Of a stretch of DNA of 64,000 nt, positions 25,164-33,855 are shown one piece after another. The stretch is from assembly GCF_015182285.1 (NCBI RefSeq), contig NZ_PRDM01000007.1, forward strand, positions 57,507 through 121,506. The letters are read 5' to 3'. The position numbers and the translations under genes are program-made. Source of the stretch: Flavobacterium hungaricum. Lineage in GTDB: Bacteria; Bacteroidota; Bacteroidia; Flavobacteriales; Flavobacteriaceae. How positions within the stretch are numbered: the first letter of the stretch is position 1; each line of letters begins with the position of its first letter. Under the pieces are notes generated by a model. The model saw nothing but the letters and a program-made list of their open reading frames with translations. It ran no database searches and was not told the origin of the DNA.

Positions 25164-25454
25164 TTATTTTTTCCAGATATCTTGATACTCGTCTGGATGT
25201 CTTGTAAATTGCGCGTGTACGTACGGACAAAGTGCTTTAACCATCATTTTGTTTTCGCGTACATAAGAAACCATTTCTTCTAATAATTTCTTGGCATAGC
25301 CTTTTCCTTCGGCTTCTGGTTCAACCCCTGTATGGTAAACAGTCAGCAGATCGTCTTTGATACTTACCGTCATTTCGCCTTGCTTTTTACCGTCAACGTA
25401 GAGATTAAAATTGCCGTGTTTTTTTTCGTCTAATTCTAGTTTTATTGCTTCCAT
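25164..25454 (-). CDS. GNAT-type N-acetyltransferase (YjdJ-like, minimal)
   Basis: A 96-residue mini acetyltransferase from ATG 25454; an upstream extension would be translated from an intergenic repeat and is rejected. The acetyl-CoA loop is EAEGKGYAKKLLEEMVSYVR (R/QxxGxG/A type), and CPYVHAQFTRHPDEYQDIW is the typical end of this small family. It heads a four-gene run (GNAT, esterase, cupin, channel). The run has the perfect palindrome TTAATCTAGATTAA upstream, which ties it to the dioxygenase and alpha/beta hydrolase promoters. Confidence 0.85.
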   Translation of the reverse strand: MEAIKLELDEKKHGNFNLYVDGKKQGEMTVSIKDDLLTVYHTGVEPEAEGKGYAKKLLEEMVSYVRENKMMVKALCPYVHAQFTRHPDEYQDIWKK

Positions 25455-25470
25455 AATTTTTTGATTTTTT

Positions 25471-25753
25471 AACCGCGAAGAGCGCAAAGGTTTATGCAAG
25501 GTTCGCGAAGTTTTTGTTTTTATGTGTTGGTTTTATAGTTACAAAGTTCGTTAAGCTTACGTTGAATTCAGCTTAATCTAGATTAATAAGATTTTTTTTT
25601 CTCATTTTAGTTTTATGCTATTTGCCACAAAGACACAAAGTTTTTTAAGCCTTGTTTGTCATTTGAATAAAGGAAAAATCGCACTCGTAAACACAAACTG
25701 TATCAAAACAAACCTTTGCGAACCTTGCGTAATTCCCTGCGTTCTTCGCGGTT
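25471..25753. repeat. MITE-like element: 36-bp imperfect inverted repeats
   Basis: The left arm beginning AACCGCGAAGAGCGCAAAGG (25471) is complementary, with a few mismatches, to the right arm ending GCGTTCTTCGCGGTT (to 25753). Similar text (TTTGCGAACTTTGCGGTAAA) appears at 13471-13491, so it belongs to a dispersed family. The roughly 280-bp space between the sigma-54 response regulator and the GNAT gene is almost entirely this element, and the TTAATCTAGATTAA site lies within it. Confidence 0.7.
25573..25586 (-). promoter_or_regulatory. perfect palindrome TTAATCTAGATTAA upstream of GNAT-esterase run
   Basis: This is a 14-bp perfect palindrome 119 bp before the GNAT start. A weak -7-like sequence GAACTTTG (plus 25546-25553) lies 27 bp away, compared with 31 bp at the two other promoters. 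It is the same motif as at 21723, 36006 and 36044. Confidence 0.65.
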
Positions 25754-25770
25754 AAAAACTTCAAAACAAA

Positions 25771-27129
25771 TTAATTATATCCTTGTTTTATCCCTAACTT
25801 TTTCATTTTTGAATACAAAGTCTGTGCAGACATCTGCAATAGTTCTGCCGCACCGCCTGGACCCGAAACTTTACCGCTGCAATTTTGCAATGCTGTCAAA
25901 ATATGTTCTTTTTCCATTTCTTCCATGGTTTTCATTTTACCCGAACTTTCTTGTACTGGACTCGAAACAGACTGTGGAAGATCAAATTTTTCAATTTCAT
26001 TTGTTTTAGAAAGCAAAACATTTCGTTCTATCAAGTGTTCCAGTTCGCGAATATTTCCCGGCCAATCGTACTGCATCAATTGTTCTAAAGCTGCTTTACT
26101 AACGCTTGTGACATTTTTTTTGGCGCTTGCCGCGTATTTTTTCAGGAAATAGTTGGTCAGAACTTCCACATCTTCTTTGCGTTCTTTTAGAGTGGGCAAT
26201 TGTATCGGAAAAACATTTAATCTATAATACAAATCAAGCCTGAAACGCCCTTCTGCAACTTCTTTTTCTAAAGATCTGTTGGTTGCCGCAACGACGCGAA
26301 CATTAATTTTTATGGTTGAATTTCCGCCTAATCTCTGAATTTCTTTTTCTTGTAAAACACGTAACAATTTAACCTGAGAATCAAGAGGCAGTTCGCCAAT
26401 TTCATCCAAAAAGATGGTGCCATTATCGGCTTGTTCAAACTTGCCGATTCGGAGCGAATTTGCGCCTGTAAAAGCACCTTTCTCGTGACCAAAAAGTTCA
26501 GATTCTACTAATGATTGCGGCAGTGCAGCACAGTTAACAATAACCATCGGATTTTTTTTATGAGCAGAAAGATCGTGTATCGAATGGGCAACGCGTTCTT
26601 TTCCGGTGCCGCTTTCGCCGAGAACCAAAACTGAAGTCTGTGCAGGAGCAACAATTTTTATTTTTTCAATTACCTCTTTTAATAATTCACTCGTGCCGAT
26701 AATACCTTCAATTGCTTGATTTTCTGCTTCAAAAACAGGATGTGCGACTGCTTTATTTTCCTCATTAAATCTATATTTCGCAATGTCCAGCATTACAATA
26801 AGGTCACGTTCTCTAAAAGGTTTTACCATAAAACCATAAGGGTTCGTTGCCTTTACAGCTTCGAGAGTAGATTGATTGGTATTGGCAGAAATGTACAAAA
26901 ACGGCAGCTGCATTTCGCGCAATTCCCAAGCCAGATCAATTCCGGTAAGATTTCCTTTTAAAATAATATCGAGCAAAACCCAATCGGGTCTTTTTTCTGA
27001 AATTAGTTTTCTGGCCTGTATCACAGAAGAAGCAATGCCTGTTATCTCGTAACCTGCTTTGAGCAGCATGATCTTTAAATCGTTTGCTACAATAAATTCG
27101 TCTTCAACAATTAGAATTTTCTCCTTCAT
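25771..27129 (-). CDS. NtrC-type sigma-54 response regulator
   Basis: A 452-residue regulator with an N-terminal receiver (VEDEFIVAND; phospho-acceptor Asp in WVLLDIILKG near residue 54; Lys in MVKPFRE). The AAA+ domain has GESGTGKE, ESELFGHEKGAFTGA and GTIFLDEIGE, and the C-terminus is a Fis-type helix-turn-helix (GAAELLQMSAQTLYSKMKKL). From the AAA+ domain on it is closely similar to the activator at 21962, so the two may recognise related sites. It lies 8 bp downstream of a HisKA_2 sensor kinase gene, which should be its partner. Confidence 0.94.
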   Translation of the reverse strand: MKEKILIVEDEFIVANDLKIMLLKAGYEITGIASSVIQARKLISEKRPDWVLLDIILKGNLTGIDLAWELREMQLPFLYISANTNQSTLEAVKATNPYGFMVKPFRERDLIVMLDIAKYRFNEENKAVAHPVFEAENQAIEGIIGTSELLKEVIEKIKIVAPAQTSVLVLGESGTGKERVAHSIHDLSAHKKNPMVIVNCAALPQSLVESELFGHEKGAFTGANSLRIGKFEQADNGTIFLDEIGELPLDSQVKLLRVLQEKEIQRLGGNSTIKINVRVVAATNRSLEKEVAEGRFRLDLYYRLNVFPIQLPTLKERKEDVEVLTNYFLKKYAASAKKNVTSVSKAALEQLMQYDWPGNIRELEHLIERNVLLSKTNEIEKFDLPQSVSSPVQESSGKMKTMEEMEKEHILTALQNCSGKVSGPGGAAELLQMSAQTLYSKMKKLGIKQGYN

Positions 27130-27137
27130 TCCGTAAA

Positions 27138-28067
27138 TTATATGATTTCAGAATTTTCAGAAGTTCCTTCCAATTCTGTATTTCTTGTAAATGTAATTTT
27201 GATTTTCATTCCGTGATCATTTTTCATTTCAAAAGTTCCATCGAGCTGGTCGCTTAATCCCATCATTAGATTCATGCCGAGTGAGTTTTTTTCTGCTGCA
27301 TTAAAATTTTCGGGAACACCGACTCCGTTATCCTCAATTATCAATGTGTAATTGTTTTCTCCGGCATTTTTCAGCTCAATATGCACATCGCCTTTTTGGT
27401 CTAGTGGAAAGGCGTATTTTATGGCATTATTGATGGCTTCGTTTATGATTAATCCAAGCGGAACCGCCTGCGCTGCATCAAGGTACACTTTTTCTAAATC
27501 CAAAACAAAATTGATTTTAGCATCGGTGTTAAAACATTCTCTCATATAACTGATCAATTCCACAATATACCAAGACATATCGATATTGGACAAATTATCA
27601 GATTGATACAGCTTTTGATGTATGAGTGACATGGCGTGCATTCTGTGCTGGCTGTTTTGTATCGCCATTAAAGCGTCTTCATTTTCCAGATAAGCCGATT
27701 GTGTATTGAGTAAACTAATGACAATCTGAAGGTTATTTTTTACTCGATGGTGAATTTCTTTTAAAAGCCATTCTTTCTCGATCAGCATTTTTTTGACTAA
27801 TTCGTTGTGCTCTTTAATTTTCTTTTTCAATCTAAATTGATTGTAAAGAAGTACTATAAAAAGAAGTACAATTATTGCAATGATTATACTTAAGACTGAA
27901 AACAACTCAAAGTTTTGATCGTTGTTTTTAACCAAAGCAATGTTCTTTTTTAATGAAATATTTTCTTTTAACTGTGCACAGAGCTGCGTGTTCACCATAA
28001 ACAAAAAAATCACCATACAAATACTGTATGTGTGATTTTTAAAGATGTTTAGGGGATTAAAATTCAT
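27138..28067 (-). CDS. HisKA_2-type sensor histidine kinase without TPR domain
   Basis: A 309-residue membrane kinase. There is a signal sequence to about residue 31, an extracytoplasmic stretch of only about 20 residues, a membrane helix (SIIIAIIVLLFIVLLY) and then a HisKA_2 dimerisation region with His in LLKEIHHRVKNNLQIVIS. The ATPase has NEAINNAIKYAF, EDNGVGVP and SLGMNLMMGLSDQLDG. It closely matches the C-terminal half of the kinase at 37061-39316 but lacks that protein's long TPR sensor. Its partner is the NtrC-type regulator encoded 8 bp downstream, an unusual pairing for this kinase class. Confidence 0.92.
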   Translation of the reverse strand: MNFNPLNIFKNHTYSICMVIFLFMVNTQLCAQLKENISLKKNIALVKNNDQNFELFSVLSIIIAIIVLLFIVLLYNQFRLKKKIKEHNELVKKMLIEKEWLLKEIHHRVKNNLQIVISLLNTQSAYLENEDALMAIQNSQHRMHAMSLIHQKLYQSDNLSNIDMSWYIVELISYMRECFNTDAKINFVLDLEKVYLDAAQAVPLGLIINEAINNAIKYAFPLDQKGDVHIELKNAGENNYTLIIEDNGVGVPENFNAAEKNSLGMNLMMGLSDQLDGTFEMKNDHGMKIKITFTRNTELEGTSENSEII

Positions 28068-28118
28068 TTTTTAAAGATAATCGTTTATCAGAATTGTGCA
28101 AATCCGTGTGCGAAAAGT

Positions 28119-28784
28119 CTAGCTGTTTCTGTGGTACCAATAGCAGATAATCATGGCAGCTCCGGGTAAAATTAAAGTTCCTAAACCAAAGAACTTTCCC
28201 GCAACGGCTCCAAGAAAACAGCCTATAAGAAAACCAAAAATGGTAACCAATTGTTTCTTAAAACTTAAAAAAGAATCGGCATCGTTTGTTCCATTTTTAA
28301 TCAAGTTTCCTAAATCCAGAGAAGCCTGCGTTACATTTCCGGTCATCATTGTTGTCGGGCCGTGTGTTTCTTTAGCAAATAATTTCCCAAAAGCGTTTTG
28401 AAGTCCCATTGCAAAAACGGTGGTCATGGCTACAGTGTACATGGCCCATTCTGAAAATATTTCTAAATACCCAAAAACATACGAAGCGATTCCGGAAAGC
28501 AGTAATATGATACCTTCCCAAAATAGAATAGTGTAGCGGTTGACACTTTTTAAAGCAATTCTGCCCCCCACAATTACAGCAAATATAAAGATGGGAAAAG
28601 TCAATAATTTGATCCAGGCATGAGCGTCTGAACCTTTAATAATCTGATAGGCAAAAACAATAAAGTTGCCTGTAACATGTGCAGAAAATAAAGAGTCTGC
28701 CGCGACGAACGTTACGGTATCGCAATACCCTGCGATCATGGTGAGCAGCAGGGTAACGTACCAAATATTTTTTTGTATTTCCAT
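28119..28784 (-). CDS. YoaK/DUF1275 family membrane protein
   Basis: A 221-residue protein with about six helices. It has the family marks AGYCDTVTFVAADSLFSAHVTGN at the N-terminus and GLQNAFGK, then TTMMTGNVTQASLDLG in the middle. The family is widespread and poorly characterised, presumably a transporter. It follows the Dps gene by 4 bp and belongs to the long minus-strand run that begins at the porin. Confidence 0.88.
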   Translation of the reverse strand: MEIQKNIWYVTLLLTMIAGYCDTVTFVAADSLFSAHVTGNFIVFAYQIIKGSDAHAWIKLLTFPIFIFAVIVGGRIALKSVNRYTILFWEGIILLLSGIASYVFGYLEIFSEWAMYTVAMTTVFAMGLQNAFGKLFAKETHGPTTMMTGNVTQASLDLGNLIKNGTNDADSFLSFKKQLVTIFGFLIGCFLGAVAGKFFGLGTLILPGAAMIICYWYHRNS

Positions 28785-28788
28785 AATA

Positions 28789-29262
28789 TTATTTTAAATG
28801 AGCGCGAAGCATCCAAGCCATTTTTTCGTGATTTTCTACAAGACCTGTGATAAAATCACTTGTTCCTGCATCCTGCAATTCATTTGCGATACTGTTGATA
28901 TTTTCACGCAGATAAATAATAATGCTTTCGTGATCCAGAAGTAATTCTTTGATAAAACCATTGCTGTCGTTTTTCTCTTTTAATTCTTCAGAAAGATGTG
29001 TCAATGCTAAGAAATCTTTCAGTGTAGCAGGAGCATAATGCCCCAGCGCTCTTATTCTTTCGGCAACCGTATCTACTATTTCATCAATCGCATCGTACTG
29101 TTGTTCAAAGAAAAGATGTTTGTTGTAGAAATCTGGACCTTCGACATTCCAATGCGCTCTTTTTGTTTTGGTATAAAGTACAAATTCATCTGCAAGAATT
29201 TTGGTTAATACATCCACTACTTTGTTAATGTTTTCTTGTTTAATTCCGATGTTTGTTTTCAT
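28789..29262 (-). CDS. dps: Dps-family ferritin-like DNA-binding/iron-storage protein
   Basis: A 157-residue Dps protein. The ferroxidase-centre motif is evident in KRAHWNVEGPDFYNKHLFFE, then QQYDAIDEIVDTVAERIRAL. The family forms dodecamers that oxidise iron with peroxide and protect DNA under oxidative stress. The DoxX-like gene upstream ends 2 bp before its start. Its position in a run with redox genes agrees with a stress role. Confidence 0.93.
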   Translation of the reverse strand: MKTNIGIKQENINKVVDVLTKILADEFVLYTKTKRAHWNVEGPDFYNKHLFFEQQYDAIDEIVDTVAERIRALGHYAPATLKDFLALTHLSEELKEKNDSNGFIKELLLDHESIIIYLRENINSIANELQDAGTSDFITGLVENHEKMAWMLRAHLK

Positions 29263-29263
29263 T

Positions 29264-29692
29264 TTAAATTAGGTTTAATAAATAATAATCAAGTGAATAT
29301 TTTCCTGCTCCAAGCGCAAGAATGAGTAATAAGGATAAGGTGTACATATAAGGAACATCGCGAACTTCGAGTGAATCTTTTCTGTGAACAACAAAATAAC
29401 CAACGGCTGTTACGCCAATTGTTGGTAAAACAGCCAATCGTGTTCCAAGCCCCAGAATAATAAAAAACGGAACTACTGTATCAGAAAAAGCAGCCACTAA
29501 TCCGTTTAGTTTTTCGGGAAGATGAAGCGGATTCGGAACGTGTTCTTTTTGTCCGTTTTCAACTCTGAATTTTTTCATCCCGTGTACTCTGAAAAGTTCA
29601 ACAGCCAGCAGTATTCTAAAGAATAGGAAAGCGGCATTATTGAATGAATTTCCTAAATCGGAATACAGAATTTGTTTTATAAGGTCTATCAT
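29264..29692 (-). CDS. DoxX-family membrane protein
   Basis: A 142-residue protein with four hydrophobic helices. ATG 29692 is chosen because the longer start at 29713 overlaps the upstream coding end. The motif FFRILLAVELFRVHGMKKF and the later GLGTRLAVLPTIGVTAVGYFVVHR follow the DoxX pattern. Members are often linked to redox and thiol stress. It lies between the amidohydrolase and Dps genes with only 10 and 1 bp gaps. Confidence 0.88.
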   Translation of the reverse strand: MIDLIKQILYSDLGNSFNNAAFLFFRILLAVELFRVHGMKKFRVENGQKEHVPNPLHLPEKLNGLVAAFSDTVVPFFIILGLGTRLAVLPTIGVTAVGYFVVHRKDSLEVRDVPYMYTLSLLLILALGAGKYSLDYYLLNLI

Positions 29693-29702
29693 TTTTATAA
29701 TA

Positions 29703-31589
29703 TTAAAAAGCAAAACAAGAACAGCCTAAAGCGCCCCAAAATGCATTGTAGTTGTTAACAGGAACGTTGCTCATCCTTGCAGCGTCGTGATTGTGCAGGT
29801 GAACATCACAGCTGCCGCTGCAACTGTGTATCTGCGAGGTCAGTTTTGGTTTTACAGCGTCTTTTGCATTTTTTTCAATCGCGCTCTGCAAACTGCTCCT
29901 TGCAGGATATCCGTTGTAAATATTGGTTGGCGACCAATCTGGAAGAATCGGAATATGAGGCGGTGAAAACGAAGAAAAATCGCCGTTAGCATACACAATC
30001 TTTCCGTCTACAATTGTTAAATCGGCTTCAATTTTTTTAATGTCTTCATCATCGATATTAAAATAATCGCGGTCCAGAACCGTTAAATCGGCAAACATTC
30101 CGACTTTGATATCCCCTTTTTTAGCCTGTTCCTGGGAGAACCAAGCGCTTCCTCTGGTGTATAATTCGAGAGCGGTTTCTCTGCTCAATCGGCTTTCGTT
30201 GTACAATTGCAGTCCTCCGATTGTTTTTCCAGCCGTCATCCAATACATTGAAACCCATGGATTATAACTGCTTACACGTGTAGCATCAGAGCCGGCGCCA
30301 ACAGGAACTTCCATTTCAATCATTTTTTTGATCGGCGGTGTGTTTTCTGCTGCTTTTGCGCCGTATCGGTCTGTAAAATACTCTCCTTGATACGCCATTC
30401 TGCTTTGTACAGCAATACCGCCTCCAAGTGCTTTTACACGTTCGATGTTTCTTTCGTCAATTGTTTCGGCGTGATCAAAAATCCACGGAAGTCCGTTGAA
30501 TGGAACATCTTGATTTATTTTTTCAAAAACATTCAAAAATCTTGTAATGCTTTCGTTATAAGTTGCGTGAAGTCTAAACGGCCAGCGGTTTTCTACCAAA
30601 AGACGTACAACTTTTTCTAGTTCAGCTTCCATGTTTTCTGGTAAATCGGGTCTTGGCTGCAAGAAATCTTCAAAATCTGCCGCAGAGAAAACCAGCATTT
30701 CTCCCGCACCGTTGTGGCGGTACATATCATCGCCCTGATATAATTTTACGGTATCAATCCAATCCGAAAAATCTTCAAATTCGTGTTTGGGTTTTTGGGT
30801 GAATAAATTATAAGCGATTCTAACGGTAAGCTGTTTCTTTTCATTCAATTCATTAACCACTTTATAATCGTCTGGAAAATTCTGAAAGCCGCCTCCTGCA
30901 TCAATCACACTCGTGATTCCGAAACGGTTCAATTCTTTCATAAAATGACGCGTCGAATTGATTTGATGTTCATACGAAAGTGTCGGGCCTTTTGCCAGCG
31001 TCGAATACAAAATCATGGCGTTTGGCGTTGCAATAATTAATCCTGTTGGTTCACCGTTTGAATCTCTTTCAATATGACCGCCCGGAGGCGCAGGGGTATT
31101 TTTATTGTAGCCAACAGCTTTAAGCGCCGCTCGGTTCATAATCGCTCTGTCGTACAAATGCAGAATAAAAACAGGCGTTTCGGGAGCGATAGCATTGATT
31201 TCTTCTAAAGTCGGCATTCTGCGTTCGGCAAACTGAAATTCCGACCAGCCGCCCACAACACGAACCCATTGCGGATTTGGAGTGCGGTCCACTTGTTCTT
31301 TCAGCATTCGAAGTGCATCGGCAAGCGAAGGAACACCGTCCCAGCGTAATTCCAGATTATAGTTTAGACCGCCTCGGATTAAGTGGATATGCGAATCGTT
31401 GATTCCAGGAACCGCTCTTCGGTTTAAAAGATCGATTATTTTGGTTTCTTCTGATGCAAAACTCATGACCTCACTGTCGTTTCCAACCGCGATAAATTTT
31501 CCGTCTTTAATCGCTGCAGCGGTTATATTTGGCGTTTCTGGATTGAAACTGTGAATTTTACCGTTGAATAAAATTAAATCTGCTTTCAT
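29703..31589 (-). CDS. YtcJ-like metal-dependent amidohydrolase with Cys-rich tail
   Basis: A 628-residue amidohydrolase. It has the metal-binding HIHLIRGG (HxH) following GINDS, a later HATYNE, IFDHAETID and the C-terminal metal ligand region GAGSDATRVSSYNPW, typical of the YtcJ/AepA-like branch. No signal peptide is present. The last 45 residues are unusual: CSGSCDVHLHNH followed by a final GCSCFAF, adding four Cys and several His that could bind a metal. It begins 3 bp after the M17-N-like gene stop, so both come from one transcript with the porin. The substrate is unknown. Confidence 0.88.
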   Translation of the reverse strand: MKADLILFNGKIHSFNPETPNITAAAIKDGKFIAVGNDSEVMSFASEETKIIDLLNRRAVPGINDSHIHLIRGGLNYNLELRWDGVPSLADALRMLKEQVDRTPNPQWVRVVGGWSEFQFAERRMPTLEEINAIAPETPVFILHLYDRAIMNRAALKAVGYNKNTPAPPGGHIERDSNGEPTGLIIATPNAMILYSTLAKGPTLSYEHQINSTRHFMKELNRFGITSVIDAGGGFQNFPDDYKVVNELNEKKQLTVRIAYNLFTQKPKHEFEDFSDWIDTVKLYQGDDMYRHNGAGEMLVFSAADFEDFLQPRPDLPENMEAELEKVVRLLVENRWPFRLHATYNESITRFLNVFEKINQDVPFNGLPWIFDHAETIDERNIERVKALGGGIAVQSRMAYQGEYFTDRYGAKAAENTPPIKKMIEMEVPVGAGSDATRVSSYNPWVSMYWMTAGKTIGGLQLYNESRLSRETALELYTRGSAWFSQEQAKKGDIKVGMFADLTVLDRDYFNIDDEDIKKIEADLTIVDGKIVYANGDFSSFSPPHIPILPDWSPTNIYNGYPARSSLQSAIEKNAKDAVKPKLTSQIHSCSGSCDVHLHNHDAARMSNVPVNNYNAFWGALGCSCFAF

Positions 31590-31592
31590 ACT

Positions 31593-32327
31593 TTATGATT
31601 TGGCGTTAAGTTTTGTGATCGCTTCTTTAATTCCTTCGCCTGCAACAGTATAAAAAGCGGGGCCTGCAAGCAGAATTATTTTAGTTAAAGGCTTATGATC
31701 GGATAATTTTTTCTCTTTTAAATAAGCCTGAGTTCGATAAGCTTCAAAAGATCCTAAAACTACATTTGTTGCCACTAAAGCAGTTGGAGAGTCGATCCCC
31801 GCGTCTTTAATATCGCTGGCAAACGAAAAATTACTAACGCCTAAACGCAACGCTTCACGCATGGCAACGCTTCCTACGCTGATCATTAAATCGGGAGTAA
31901 ATTTACTGCGGTCGCCCAGTCCGATCAGTAATAATTTTTTGGAAGCCAAAGTTCCCTTTGGAGGCGTAATTAACAAAGTTTCAAGCGCATGTCCTGTAAA
32001 TTTGCCATTTTTACGAAGTTCGGTAATCAAGCCTTTAAAAGCTTCGTCTAGATGCACCATTCCGTTGAGGTTTGCAGGCAGGGCAGGAGGGTTAAAAATA
32101 TCCCCCTCTGTATATTCAAAAACGCAGGCAACTTGTAAATCTGCTTCTGCGGCAGACGGTCCTTGAACCAATCCGTTTACCGCAACTCCGTCTACTTTCC
32201 CCCAAGTTGTAGTCGATCCGAGTGCTGCATTTTGTGCAAAAGCGATATTCGTTAATCCTGCGAATAGCAGAAGAAATAGAGCAGTGGCTCTAAATCTGTA
32301 TGTTTTTATAATGGCTGTATTTTTCAT
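31593..32327 (-). CDS. secreted stand-alone M17 peptidase N-terminal domain protein
   Basis: A 244-residue protein with a signal peptide (to about residue 31, GLTNIAFAQ). It is followed only by the N-terminal, non-catalytic domain of leucyl aminopeptidases (M17): VHLDEAFKGLITELRKNGKF, TPPKGTLASKKLLLIGLG and SVGSVAMREALRLG are recognisable. The catalytic zinc domain is absent. It therefore cannot be an aminopeptidase; a macrodomain-like binding role is possible. It sits between a porin and the amidohydrolase with short gaps. Confidence 0.82.
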   Translation of the reverse strand: MKNTAIIKTYRFRATALFLLLFAGLTNIAFAQNAALGSTTTWGKVDGVAVNGLVQGPSAAEADLQVACVFEYTEGDIFNPPALPANLNGMVHLDEAFKGLITELRKNGKFTGHALETLLITPPKGTLASKKLLLIGLGDRSKFTPDLMISVGSVAMREALRLGVSNFSFASDIKDAGIDSPTALVATNVVLGSFEAYRTQAYLKEKKLSDHKPLTKIILLAGPAFYTVAGEGIKEAITKLNAKS

Positions 32328-32377
32328 GTTTAGAATTTTAGCTGTTGTTGTTTGTGTGGTTATTATGAATTATTTTT

Positions 32378-33766
32378 TTAAAATTTAAACCCAAGTCGGG
32401 CATTAAAAAAAACGCCGTCTTTAGAATTTGGAATAATGTCGTTGATAAAGGCGCCTGTTTTAAAATACTGGATTCCGCTGACAACCGAAATGTATTTATT
32501 GACACTGTAGGTAAAATTGGCCAGATAAGCTGTTCCGATATATTTTTCGTCCGATGCGCTGCCGCGAAGGTTCAGCATACCGCTTGGTCTGTAAACTCCG
32601 TCTTGAGTTGAAAATCTCCAGTTAAAAACCACGTCGACCTGCATCTTGAGCTCTGGCAGTAAATCCATCGTGGCATAAGGATGAATGTCGATAAGGTTGA
32701 CCGGCCCAACTTGCGGACTGAAGCCAAAATAACCTCCTTTTGGATACAACGGATTAAAGGTCTGCAGGTTTGGATTGTCGGTGTTCTGATCTCCTGAAAT
32801 ATAATCGTTGCGAAGATTTATTGTCGGTTTAAATTTGATGTTTTCAAAAGAATATCCCAAATCTGCCGATGCGGTCCAGGCATTAATAGCTCCAGAACCA
32901 AAACTTCCGAATTGATAAGCGGCTTCTAGGTTGTAAATAAAACCGCCGCCGTATTTCCAAAATCGTGTCCCAATTGTATGTCGTTTTTCGGGAGCAATTC
33001 CCTGTTCAAATAACGATTCATTGCGCTTGATTCCGAGATAATACAAATCCAGATTTCCTGCTTTCGGAAAAATTATTTTAGAATAAGCTCCCCAGAGATT
33101 CAGTTGTTTGGACATTTTATTATCAAAAACGCCGCTGTAAATCGTATCGGCCATCATGGCAAAACCGTCAATAGAGAATCGGGCAGAGGAATACATTATT
33201 TTTCCTCCTGTAAAATACAAGCGCGCATTTGGCCCTTCTCTTACCGAAATCAATCTTCCAGATCCATAATCAAGTTCTTGTCTTCCGGCTCGGACAATTA
33301 GTTTTTTGTCTTCTTTCTGCCATAAGGCAACATCCAAAAAAAGATTCTGAACATTGAGCTGGTCTTCATCAATTCCTCTTGGTCCGTTTACTCTTCCGTC
33401 TTGTAAAGCGCTTCTTAATTGCGCAAAAATTCTAAAGTTTTTTCCTAAATGAATGTCGGCATGAAGATCATAGCGCTGCAGTAAGAAATTGTTGCGGCCA
33501 ATATTCAATCTTCCCCAATCTTCATTGTTGAAATCAACGTATTCGTATCGTGCTTCGCCTCCAAAAGACAGGTAAAAATCTTTTTCTTTGTTTAAAGGAA
33601 CAAATTTTAAATTCTGATAAAAGTTTCTATTAGAGTCTTTTAAGAATTCGTAATTTTCGTCATAACGCAAAAGTTTAAAATTTTGTGCAGACGCCAAGTT
33701 TCCTACTAAGAGAAAGAGAACAAGTAACTTAACGTTGTTTGATATGGATTTTGTTGATTCCAACAT
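32378..33766 (-). CDS. alginate-export-family outer-membrane beta-barrel protein
   Basis: A 462-residue barrel with a signal peptide (ending NLASAQ) and repeated amphipathic strands. The motifs YLSFGGEARYEYVDFNNEDW, VRAGRQELDYGSGRLISVRE and GARLGFKF at the C-terminus (final Phe) match the Alginate_exp family. Despite the name, most members are general outer-membrane channels, and there are no alginate genes nearby. As first gene of the run (porin, M17-N, amidohydrolase, DoxX, Dps, YoaK) it may admit the amidohydrolase substrate. Confidence 0.87.
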   Translation of the reverse strand: MLESTKSISNNVKLLVLFLLVGNLASAQNFKLLRYDENYEFLKDSNRNFYQNLKFVPLNKEKDFYLSFGGEARYEYVDFNNEDWGRLNIGRNNFLLQRYDLHADIHLGKNFRIFAQLRSALQDGRVNGPRGIDEDQLNVQNLFLDVALWQKEDKKLIVRAGRQELDYGSGRLISVREGPNARLYFTGGKIMYSSARFSIDGFAMMADTIYSGVFDNKMSKQLNLWGAYSKIIFPKAGNLDLYYLGIKRNESLFEQGIAPEKRHTIGTRFWKYGGGFIYNLEAAYQFGSFGSGAINAWTASADLGYSFENIKFKPTINLRNDYISGDQNTDNPNLQTFNPLYPKGGYFGFSPQVGPVNLIDIHPYATMDLLPELKMQVDVVFNWRFSTQDGVYRPSGMLNLRGSASDEKYIGTAYLANFTYSVNKYISVVSGIQYFKTGAFINDIIPNSKDGVFFNARLGFKF

Positions 33767-33796
33767 AATGAAGGGTAAGAGGGGGATTAATTTTGT

Positions 33797-33834
33797 TTTA
33801 AGTTTCAGGTTTCAGGTTTCAAGTTTCAGGTTTT
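33797..33834. repeat. short tandem repeat of AGGTTTC units
   Basis: Four imperfect 7-bp units (AAGTTTC/AGGTTTC) lie just upstream of the porin start, where a length change could affect its promoter. Confidence 0.6.
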
Positions 33835-33855
33835 ACGTTGAACTGAAGGACTGAA

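Noticed and set aside
32378..33766. Alginate pathway.
   Set aside because: The barrel belongs to the Alginate_exp family, but no alginate synthesis or lyase genes are nearby, so the name is structural only.
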